Positions 57,874 to 64,000 of a stretch of DNA of 64,000 nucleotides are shown piece by piece; the first letter of the stretch is position 1; every line of letters begins with the position of its first letter. The DNA comes from Aquipseudomonas alcaligenes (GTDB taxonomy: Bacteria > Pseudomonadota > Gammaproteobacteria > Pseudomonadales > Pseudomonadaceae). Both the position numbers and the translations under genes were made by a program. The DNA is taken from positions 518,452 to 582,451 of the forward strand of contig NZ_QJRX01000001.1 of NCBI RefSeq assembly GCF_003205495.1, written 5' to 3'. Under the pieces are notes generated by a model, which saw only the letters and a list, made by a program, of their open reading frames with translations, was not told the DNA's origin and searched no databases.

Positions 57874-59780
57874 CCGTTCCTGTTATCACAGAGCAGGACC
57901 TAGAGGCTCTGGCCCTGCTGACACCTGACTTAAATTTCGAGGACCAAGAGCGGCGCGCCGTGCTTCTTGAGAACGCCTCTAGAGACATCAATGCGGCACC
58001 CGGCAGTGGAAAAACAACGGTGCTCGCAGCGAAGCTCTTGATGCTAGCTCGCAACTGGGAATCCAGGCGCAGTGGTGTTTGCGTTCTTAGTCACACGAAT
58101 GTTGCTCGCGATGAGATCCAGAAGCGACTCGGGAGCAACGTCGAAGGGAGCCGACTACTGACGTACCCCCACTTCATCGGAACCATTCACGCGTTCGTGA
58201 ACCACTTTTTGGCCCTACCATTTCTGCGCAGCAATGGCCTCGAAGTGGGAGTTATCGACAACGATATTTTCAGCCGGAAGGCACTCGCAAAAGCCAATCG
58301 AAACTGGTCTCTGCGCGCATACATGGAGAAGAACGCCGGTGTCGAGCCGATGGTCAAGGGCTTAATCTTCAGAGGCGCAGACCTGGAGGTAGCCAGCGAA
58401 TTCGGAGTACTGCCGAAGAAAGGTTCGAAGACCCTTCCGGTAATCGAAGCCATTAAGATGGAGTTGGCACAGGAGGGCGTATATCGGCATGCAGACATGT
58501 TCGCTTTTGCTGAACAGCTCTTAGCGACCTCACCACAAATCAGGACCCTGCTGTCTCGACGGTTCCCCATCGTTTTCATCGACGAAATGCAGGACACATC
58601 CTGGGAGCAAGAGCGCCTCCTCCAACTTATCTTCGATGAGACAGTGATCATTCAACGTTTCGGAGACATCAACCAGCAAATCCTCGGGAGCACGGATGGT
58701 GCTCAGAATCTGACTTTCCCGCGGGTAGATGCTCTGCCGATCTCGACGAGTAAAAGGTTCGGTCCAGCCATCGCTCAAGTAGTTGCTAGCACACAGTTGT
58801 CAGGAGTTCCGGTGACTGGCGATGGCGTTGATCACCACGCGCCTATGCTGATGGTCTACTCAACGGAACGGGTGAGCCACGTCATTGAAGCCTTCGGAGC
58901 CGAGGTCATTGATCGGTTTGATGAGGAGACCTTGAGTGGGGGATCCGTCAAAGCCCTCTGTGCTCGAAAGCAAGGCGATGCGGCGAAATACACTGCCGGT
59001 AGAACCCTCTTAGACTACTGGCCTGCCATTGCCAGCACTCATGCTCCTGGTTTGAGGCTAGAACACTTCTGGTCGTTGTTAGCCGGGTCAACAGTGCAGG
59101 GAGAGTTCCCACTCGCTGGGCGAGTAGAGGAAGTCCGTCGAGCGATTTTCCTCGTTCTACGAGCCGCAAGCGCCGATGTAGTTCGCGAGCTCAAGTCAGA
59201 CTCCCAGTTGCTTCGTAAACTGAGAGAGAGTGGCGCAGACGTGTCGGGGTTCCGTTTGCTGCTGCGCGATTTGTGCATGGATCAAGCGTCCGCAACCACC
59301 GAGGTAGGGCGACGTGCTATCCCGGTCACCTTATTTAACCGGTTACGGCCAATGCTTCCAGCAGACATGGCTGCAGCTGCGTTCGCAGCGCTGCCAATAT
59401 TCTCGGAGCCTGCAGCAGCAGTTGCTCCACAGGCACAACGCGCAATCTGCATAGTTGAGAAGGATGGTCGCCGACTCGACATCCAGATTGGTAGCTTGGC
59501 ATCCATGAAAGGTGAAACTCACCTGGCCACGCTCGTACTCGAATCATTGGGCCATCCGGGCCGCCGCTTCGATCTGGAGGAGGCCTTGCCTGTCATTGCT
59601 GGTATTAAAGCTCGAGCTGCCAAAATTTCTGAAAGTCAGTTATCTCAGCTCCGCAATCTGTATGTGGGCATGTCACGCCCTACGAGCTTTCTCTGCCTGG
59701 CGGTGAACGCTGAAAGGGTTACCGAAGAATGCAAAGCTGCACTGCAGGGGCAAGGTTGGACCATCACTCATCTGACATGA
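57870..59780 (+). CDS. gajB: UvrD-like superfamily 1 helicase (GajB-like)
   Basis: 636 residues. Motif I AAPGSGKTTVL (about 42-52), CVLSHTNVARDEI (Ia), motif II FIDEMQDTSWEQ (about 236), QRFGDINQQIL (III) and STSKRFGPAIAQ (IV); motif VI is NLYVGMSRPTSFLCLA near residue 595. It overlaps the nuclease gene by four bases. In Gabija, GajB is stimulated by DNA ends and supports GajA. It is longer than B. cereus GajB (about 494), mostly in the middle. Expression must begin upstream of gajA. Confidence 0.84.
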   Translation: MTVPVITEQDLEALALLTPDLNFEDQERRAVLLENASRDINAAPGSGKTTVLAAKLLMLARNWESRRSGVCVLSHTNVARDEIQKRLGSNVEGSRLLTYPHFIGTIHAFVNHFLALPFLRSNGLEVGVIDNDIFSRKALAKANRNWSLRAYMEKNAGVEPMVKGLIFRGADLEVASEFGVLPKKGSKTLPVIEAIKMELAQEGVYRHADMFAFAEQLLATSPQIRTLLSRRFPIVFIDEMQDTSWEQERLLQLIFDETVIIQRFGDINQQILGSTDGAQNLTFPRVDALPISTSKRFGPAIAQVVASTQLSGVPVTGDGVDHHAPMLMVYSTERVSHVIEAFGAEVIDRFDEETLSGGSVKALCARKQGDAAKYTAGRTLLDYWPAIASTHAPGLRLEHFWSLLAGSTVQGEFPLAGRVEEVRRAIFLVLRAASADVVRELKSDSQLLRKLRESGADVSGFRLLLRDLCMDQASATTEVGRRAIPVTLFNRLRPMLPADMAAAAFAALPIFSEPAAAVAPQAQRAICIVEKDGRRLDIQIGSLASMKGETHLATLVLESLGHPGRRFDLEEALPVIAGIKARAAKISESQLSQLRNLYVGMSRPTSFLCLAVNAERVTEECKAALQGQGWTITHLT

Positions 59781-60176
59781 GACACGCCAGCACTGAAGAC
59801 CTTTATCTATGCGGTAGTCGTGCTTAGCGCTTCCTGATTGCTCACTGCCCTATCGACACCGAAAGGAGTGTCCGCTTGTGGCCGAAATGAGACACCCACC
59901 TACTTGGTGGAGCACCGCGGAGGTCGACGCCCCCAAGACCCCAGTGGCGAACTATGCGAAAGGCTGTTGATATGCAGGCGGCTGAACGGTATCGGCTAGT
60001 GCGAGCGCCTGACGGTTCTAATGCGAATACTCAGCTGGTGCGTGCTGTGTGGCATGCGATTTTGAGGACGCGATTCTCCAAAAAATAATTCTTCCAGAAA
60101 AGCAGATACCGCCAACCTCGTGATGAGGCTGGCGGTATCTGGCGGTTTCTATGGTTTTGGCGCGAGAGGCGCAGGT
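59781..60176. other. Non-coding gap between defence genes and ICE-like genes
   Basis: About 395 bases. A frame at 59972-60088 would encode 38 residues (MQAAERYRLVRAPDGSN...), but it has no known domain and only a weak start. The main structure is the hairpin at 60104-60140. No promoter, repeat or mobile-element end could be assigned. Confidence 0.5.
60104..60140 (-). terminator. Long hairpin, probable terminator for the minus-strand lipoprotein gene
   Basis: AGATACCGCCAACCTC (60104-60119) and GAGGCTGGCGGTATCT (60125-60140) form a 16-base stem with one wobble pair. On the minus strand it is followed by GCTTTTCTGG, a weak T-run, 37 bases beyond the lipoprotein stop codon. Confidence 0.6.
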
Positions 60177-60446
60177 TCATTCTGCCTGGCAGATCATCGC
60201 GAACGTCATGGCGTCACGCAGCAATCTATCCGATGGATCCACATCTGGTGTGGTGAGCTCCGTAAAGGCTTGCTCTGAATACTTCTCTTCCAGCTTTTCG
60301 ATCGTGCATGTGCACAGACTCTCAGGAGTGCCGGTTTGGATACAGCCGGCCAGGAACTGTGAGCGAGGCGTGTCGGCTTCGGAGCAGCCTGCCAGGAGAA
60401 GCAATGCAGAGCTGACGATCAATCTCATATGCGAAGAGGCGTTCAT
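60177..60446 (-). CDS. Small lipoprotein, ICE-associated
   Basis: 89 residues from the ATG at 60446, which overlaps the stop of the membrane gene upstream. A lipoprotein signal (LIVSSALLLLAGC) is followed by a short mature domain with further Cys residues (LAGCIQTGTPESLCTCTIE, AMICQAE). It resembles small lipoproteins of integrative elements. Its role is unknown; envelope stability, conjugation or entry exclusion are possibilities only. Confidence 0.68.
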   Translation of the reverse strand: MNASSHMRLIVSSALLLLAGCSEADTPRSQFLAGCIQTGTPESLCTCTIEKLEEKYSEQAFTELTTPDVDPSDRLLRDAMTFAMICQAE

Positions 60447-60823
60447 CAGCGCAGCACCATGGCGCAACCGATCATGACGCCAGCGATCAAGCCGATCACC
60501 TGTGGGCCGATCGCCCAGAACACCCTGATCCATATCAGGCTCAGCATGCCGCCCTGAGTGAACACCGCATCCGGATGGGCAAATTTCCGAATGGCGTTCC
60601 CAAGCAGGGCGCCACCCAGTCCGAGTGCAGTTCCGACCAGGACAGCCATGAGTTTTGCGAAGAATCCTGCACTGATGACCATCGCCGAATTGTTGAAAGT
60701 GACCGAAATGATCGCGACGACAAATGCCGCCGTAGCCCAGCCAATAGTGCTAGGCGTGACAGGCAACGCGGCGTCGTCTTGATCACGAACCGGGCTTGGG
60801 TTGTTCTCGTTTTGCGTGTCCAT
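60446..60823 (-). CDS. Small inner-membrane protein, ICE-associated
   Basis: 125 residues, ATG after AAGGAA. A polar N-terminus (about 25 residues) is followed by three hydrophobic helices, ATAAFVVAIISVTFN, LMAVLVGTALGLGGALLG and VIGLIAGVMIGCAM. No family recognised. It is coupled to the lipoprotein gene downstream. Confidence 0.66.
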   Translation of the reverse strand: MDTQNENNPSPVRDQDDAALPVTPSTIGWATAAFVVAIISVTFNNSAMVISAGFFAKLMAVLVGTALGLGGALLGNAIRKFAHPDAVFTQGGMLSLIWIRVFWAIGPQVIGLIAGVMIGCAMVLR

Positions 60824-60920
60824 TTGAGTATTCCTTGGGGCTGAATGTGGGGCGTTAGAGAGCTATGCGCTAAAGATTCATCAGCGCTGGTTCATGTGCG
60901 GACGAAGAGGGGGAGAGCGA

Positions 60921-61370
60921 TTACCAGGCGGAGCGGCAGGTGTTTTCTGGGCTGTCGAGTGCCGGCAGAACCGCGGCGATGTTGTTTGTCGACAGGCGCA
61001 CGACTTTCCCTTCTGCCATCAGTTCAAGACGGTTGGCCTTGCGAAGTGCCTGCCAGAAACCCGGGAAGCTGGCGTCGCAGGCACGGCAGTCGGTGTAGAA
61101 GGGATGGCGGTAGATAACTCCGTCCACGATGACGTCGAATCCGATGTCATCCTCCGAGCTGTACTCTTTGCCACCGATGGTTGCATAGGCGCTCACGTGA
61201 CCTTCCGGATCGTCGGGGCAGGAGACGTTCAGGGAATTACTGTTGCCGTCATCGATCAGATGCTCACTGGCGCCCATGCCCCAGCCTGCGGTCCATTCGT
61301 TGGTGCCTGCTGATGCTGTGCTAGCCATCAATGACGAGATCAGAGTGACCATCAGGAGGTTGTTCTTCAT
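60921..61370 (-). CDS. Exported protein of unknown function
   Basis: 149 residues, ATG preceded by AAGGAA. The signal peptide ends STASA, and the mature part has paired Cys residues (SCPDD, CRACDASF, TCRSAW) that may form disulfides in the periplasm. It is transcribed away from the XRE regulator; the inverted repeats between them may control it. I know no homolog. Confidence 0.66.
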   Translation of the reverse strand: MKNNLLMVTLISSLMASTASAGTNEWTAGWGMGASEHLIDDGNSNSLNVSCPDDPEGHVSAYATIGGKEYSSEDDIGFDVIVDGVIYRHPFYTDCRACDASFPGFWQALRKANRLELMAEGKVVRLSTNNIAAVLPALDSPENTCRSAW

Positions 61371-61403
61371 TTGATGTTCCTTATCAGGAGTTGAGTTATG
61401 TGA

Positions 61404-61415
61404 GGTTGCTCAACC
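61404..61415. promoter_or_regulatory. Inverted repeat, candidate regulator operator 1
   Basis: GGTTG-CT-CAACC, a perfect 5+5 palindrome 34 bases upstream of the minus-strand exported-protein gene. It has the same half-site as the second palindrome 53 bases away. Likely target of the adjacent XRE protein, by position only. Confidence 0.5.
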
Positions 61416-61467
61416 TTTTGGGGTGATTCTCGACTTCATGTGTTCTTCATGTCAACGAGGTGGTGCT

Positions 61468-61482
61468 CAACCATTCAGGTTG
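61468..61482. promoter_or_regulatory. Inverted repeat, candidate regulator operator 2
   Basis: CAACC-ATTCA-GGTTG, next to CCATTC-AGGTT-GAATGG (61471-61487), 14 bases before the XRE start codon. The half-sites match those of the first palindrome, suggesting autoregulation. No footprint evidence is available. Confidence 0.5.
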
Positions 61483-61495
61483 AATGGAGGGCCGC

Positions 61496-61843
61496 ATGTC
61501 GGATACCGAGCAGAAGCGTTTGGCTGAGGTGGTGGGTAGGGCGATTTCCCGCCAGCGTTGCCGTGCCGGCATGACTCAGGAGGAGGTCGCAGAACGCCTG
61601 GGTGTGGGTAATGAGGCCGTCTCTCGTATTGAGCGAGGCATCGTCATTCCCAACATCGTCCGACTATTCGAATTGGCGGCGATCTTTGGCTGCGAAGCAG
61701 CAGAACTGCTGACTGAAAGCAGCTCTCTTCCGGATGACCAGGCTGCTCGCATCAGCCGCATGCTTGTGCCACTGGATGCGCACGACAGGCACCTGATCCT
61801 CGACATGGTTGAGCGTCTGACGCAGCGCTTGAGCAAAGCCTGA
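61496..61843 (+). CDS. XRE-family helix-turn-helix regulator
   Basis: 115 residues from the ATG at 61496 with GGAGGG about five bases upstream; a frame upstream adds four residues. The HTH lies at about 12-65: RCRAGMTQEEVAERLGVGNEAVSRIERG. The C-terminal part is helical and may dimerise. It is divergent from the exported-protein gene, with inverted repeats in between, so it probably represses one or both. Regulators of this type commonly control transfer genes in integrative elements. Confidence 0.83.
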   Translation: MSDTEQKRLAEVVGRAISRQRCRAGMTQEEVAERLGVGNEAVSRIERGIVIPNIVRLFELAAIFGCEAAELLTESSSLPDDQAARISRMLVPLDAHDRHLILDMVERLTQRLSKA

Positions 61844-61848
61844 AGGGC

Positions 61849-62172
61849 TCAAGCATCACCGTGTGGTTCGTCGAACCTGGCTCCGCAGCGCAAGCACAGA
61901 TAGCGGTAGTGCATGAAGTGGTACTTGTGCACGTCGTTGACGAGCTCTGCACTCGCCACACAGCTGGATGCCGCTGCGCAAACGCCCTCAACCATCATGT
62001 TCATGACCCGCTCGAAGGGGGCTTCGGTTTCATGGCCAGCCTGCTTCGCTAGGCTCGCTTGCTGTGCTCTGAGTACGATGCCATTAAGCGCGCAGATGAG
62101 TTGGATGATGGCTTTGGCGGCGTCTTTTGAGATGACTGCCGAGGAGTTACAGATCAGGCAGTGAATGGGCAT
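61849..62172 (-). CDS. Small zinc-ribbon-like protein
   Basis: 107 residues; AAGGAG precedes the ATG. Two CxxC pairs, Cys5/Cys8 (CLIC) and Cys93/Cys96 (CLRC), could bind one zinc, with a helical middle between them. It converges with the XRE gene five bases away. Such short zinc proteins occur in conjugative elements; role unknown. Confidence 0.7.
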   Translation of the reverse strand: MPIHCLICNSSAVISKDAAKAIIQLICALNGIVLRAQQASLAKQAGHETEAPFERVMNMMVEGVCAAASSCVASAELVNDVHKYHFMHYRYLCLRCGARFDEPHGDA

Positions 62173-62371
62173 GACATGCTCCTTTGGGGAGGTCCCAAAA
62201 GGTTTCTCCCCTGCCGGTGATAATGGGTGTGAGTGGGCCGTGAGGCGTTGGCGAGGACCAGCCCCGGCGGAGGCGTTAATTGCTCAGCCGAGGTGCCTGG
62301 CACTACCGTTGCGGTTGCTCTGGAATCCAGGGCGCCCATGCTGACTGGGCAGGCACACAGGACGATAACCC

Positions 62372-62869
62372 CTACAGCAGTCCGCGTTCCGCCAGTGATG
62401 TGCAGCCCTCACTGCCCACCACGATGTGATCCAGCGTACGTACCCCGATCAGGCCAAGTACCTCCCTTAGCTTGAGCGTCAGGTTGTGGTCTGCTTGGCT
62501 CGGCTCAGGGTCACCGGAAGGATGGTTATGGACGAGCACTGCCGCGGCAGCGTTGTACTGCAGGGCAATCTTGGCGATTTCTCTGGGATAGACGCTGGCG
62601 CCGTCGAGGGTGCCCCTGAATATCTCCTGGAAGGTTATGACCCTGTGACGGCTGTCCAGTAGCAGCAGCGCGAATACCTCATGTTCATAGCTCGCCAGCA
62701 AAACCTGCAGGTGGCAAAACACGTCTTTCGGAGACGTCAGCGCGCGGCCACGGCGCAGACGCAGTTGGGCGAGTTGTCGGGCCATGACCAGGATGTCGAC
62801 TTCGCTGATCGGCGACTCGGCCACATAGGTGCCGGCCAGCTCACCGGCTTTCAGCTTGTGCAAGCGCAT
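62372..62869 (-). CDS. radC: RadC/YeeS-type JAB-domain protein
   Basis: 165 residues from the ATG at 62869 with AAGGAG upstream. The JAB-type motif reads VHNHPSGDPEPSQAD (His114, His116, Asp127) with Glu82, so the metal site is complete. The N-terminal helix-hairpin-helix of chromosomal RadC is absent. These short forms are frequent in ICEs and genomic islands, where function is debated. The first 29 bases overlap the upstream gene. Confidence 0.9.
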   Translation of the reverse strand: MRLHKLKAGELAGTYVAESPISEVDILVMARQLAQLRLRRGRALTSPKDVFCHLQVLLASYEHEVFALLLLDSRHRVITFQEIFRGTLDGASVYPREIAKIALQYNAAAAVLVHNHPSGDPEPSQADHNLTLKLREVLGLIGVRTLDHIVVGSEGCTSLAERGLL

Positions 62870-63785
62870 AGTGTGCTCCTTGGTTGTCTTCTGTTGATGG
62901 GCTCTGGCGTTGGGCTTGGGCCTCGAGCTTTTGCGCAAGGCTGTTTTGGGGTTGCTGCGCCCGTTCGGGCATGGGGCTGCTTGGCTCAGGGGGATAGAAC
63001 TCCTCAGCAATCGCTCCGGCGTCCTCGTCACTGTCTTCAAAGGCACCATTGCCCAAACCACTTCGCGCCGCGGCATCCAGTGCCGACTGATCGAAGCCCG
63101 CAGCCTGTCGCCTCTGATCCAGCTGCTGTGCCTGCGCCAATGTTTCCTCCATGCTCAAGCCACTTCGCATGGTCAGGTCGACATAAAAGATTGGCGTGCC
63201 GTGGCTCTGCCGAGTTGATTTGCCACGCAGACGTAGCTCCAGCGGCAGACAGGCCAGGCGGTTGCCAGAGATGGCTTGGAAGTAGTGCAGTCGGGCAGTG
63301 AGGGTGCGGATACTGTTGAAGCCCGTGGTGCGGAACACGAAGCTGCCTAGCGGATCCTCATCGCCAATGGCCACGTTCAAGCGCCCATAGGGCTTGCAGG
63401 CGCCCCCCTTGGCGAGCGGGCAGGCATCTGGCGAAGGGCAGGGCAGCGACTGCATGCCATCCTGGGTGACGCGCTTGCAGATATCTCCATTGCCCACGCA
63501 GATTGGGCGCCCCGATTGCCGATCAAACAGGGTGTAGTCGGCCCGGAAATTCAGATCCGGTTCGTTGAACAGCAGCCTCACCGGAATACTGCGCAGTTTG
63601 CCCTCCTGGCCCTCGCGCAGCTCATCATTGAGTGGGTGTACAAGCCAGCCGTCCTTGCTCTGCACCTGGGAGGTGATGGTGAACTGGTCATCTTTCTCGG
63701 GTAGGCGTTTGCCGTTTTTCTCGATCACCTTGCCGATGGAAATTCGCCCCAGCACCGGCGGAGTAATAGCCAGACCTTTGAGCAT
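62841..63785 (-). CDS. Large ICE-associated protein, often labelled hydrolase or metal-binding
   Basis: 314 residues from the ATG at 63785 with GGAG upstream. The N-terminal 200 residues are ordered (LGRISIGKVIEKNGKRLPEK, and a Cys-rich CPSPDACPLAKGGACKPYG at about 115-135); the last 110 are acidic and glutamine-rich, likely disordered. I recall it as radC's usual neighbour in Pseudomonas ICEs, with resemblance to the phage Gp3-like family, but that is memory, not a search. A DNA-processing role is plausible. Confidence 0.7.
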   Translation of the reverse strand: MLKGLAITPPVLGRISIGKVIEKNGKRLPEKDDQFTITSQVQSKDGWLVHPLNDELREGQEGKLRSIPVRLLFNEPDLNFRADYTLFDRQSGRPICVGNGDICKRVTQDGMQSLPCPSPDACPLAKGGACKPYGRLNVAIGDEDPLGSFVFRTTGFNSIRTLTARLHYFQAISGNRLACLPLELRLRGKSTRQSHGTPIFYVDLTMRSGLSMEETLAQAQQLDQRRQAAGFDQSALDAAARSGLGNGAFEDSDEDAGAIAEEFYPPEPSSPMPERAQQPQNSLAQKLEAQAQRQSPSTEDNQGAHYALAQAESR

Positions 63786-63805
63786 CGTGGTTCTCCTGAG
63801 AAATG

Positions 63806-63846
63806 AAAAAAGGCCAGTCACGCAGTGCTAGCTGCATGGGCTGGCC
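63806..63846 (-). terminator. Terminator-like hairpin on the minus strand
   Basis: GGCCAG (63812-63817) pairs with CTGGCC (63841-63846), with an inner GCAG/CTGC stem. Read on the minus strand it is followed by TTTTTT. It would end transcription of the partial gene at the right edge before the 314-residue gene. Confidence 0.75.
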
Positions 63847-63877
63847 AAGGGGAGGGAGTGGAAGTGAGAGGTTGAAA

Positions 63878-64000
63878 TCAGCCGACCAGAAAGCGCCGCG
63901 CGCCGGGCTTCAGCAGCGGGTACTTGGCTTGCAGGTAGGGTTTGTCCTGGAGCAGTTGTGCGACATCGAGGCCGACACTGTCCTTGGCTTTACGCCAACT
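63878..64000 (-). CDS. C-terminal fragment of an ICE-type gene (partial)
   Basis: The reverse-strand frame from the right edge ends at a TGA complementary to 63878-63880 after 40 residues (SWRKAKDSVGLDVAQLLQ..., end ARRFLVG). Cut off by the window edge. No domain can be named from this fragment; an ICE-encoded hypothetical or replication protein would fit the context. Confidence 0.6.
   Translation of the reverse strand, partial: SWRKAKDSVGLDVAQLLQDKPYLQAKYPLLKPGARRFLVG

Overview
The window is a Pseudomonas chromosome segment. Positions 9181-40067 hold a GC-rich core with the gene order I know from P. aeruginosa: waaA, then serB/fimX, a PilZ-like protein, psd, rhdA, an HDOD protein, motAB, rsgA, orn, queG, nnr, tsaE, amiB, mutL, miaA, hfq, hflX, hflK, hflC, a DUF2065 protein, hisZ and purA. 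This assignment rests on gene order and protein motifs remembered from the genus. I ran no database search.

Region 1 (1-5763) is the 3' end of an O-antigen or surface-glycan cluster. It has a GT4 glycosyltransferase, a PglC-type phosphoglycosyl transferase, a PglD-type acetyltransferase, a PglE-type aminotransferase and a WbpM-type 4,6-dehydratase. Together they look sufficient to make a UDP-diNAcBac-type sugar and load it onto the lipid carrier. Region 2 (5784-10970) holds housekeeping and accessory genes: an aldo/keto reductase overlapping an FAD oxidoreductase, an SMR transporter, waaA and a YdjM-like membrane protein. Region 3 (10967-40067) is the conserved core: motility and c-di-GMP proteins, phosphatidylethanolamine synthesis, RNA processing and tRNA modification, cell separation, mismatch repair, the hfq/hfl superoperon and purA.

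Region 4 (about 40110-64000) is a horizontally acquired island after purA, with lower and patchier GC, and it runs off the right edge. Its left half is a defence cluster: an IetAS-like AAA ATPase and subtilase pair, a minimal type I CBASS (cyclase plus Cap15-like 2TM/beta-barrel effector), two small AT-rich genes, an unrecognised three-gene envelope operon (OmpA-like lipoprotein, five-TM protein, exported VWA-like protein), a TerY-P triad (VWA protein, PP2C phosphatase, kinase with HhH motifs) and a Gabija-like OLD nuclease/UvrD helicase pair. Its right half looks like the backbone of an integrative conjugative element: small exported proteins, an XRE regulator with nearby inverted repeats, a zinc-ribbon protein, a RadC-like protein and a large protein common beside radC in such elements. 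No integrase, tRNA gene or CRISPR array is visible.

The best candidate for an undescribed system is the envelope operon at 48036-52009. Its two predicted exported proteins and one polytopic membrane protein match no defence system I know, yet it sits between CBASS and TerY-P and is convergent with TerY-P.
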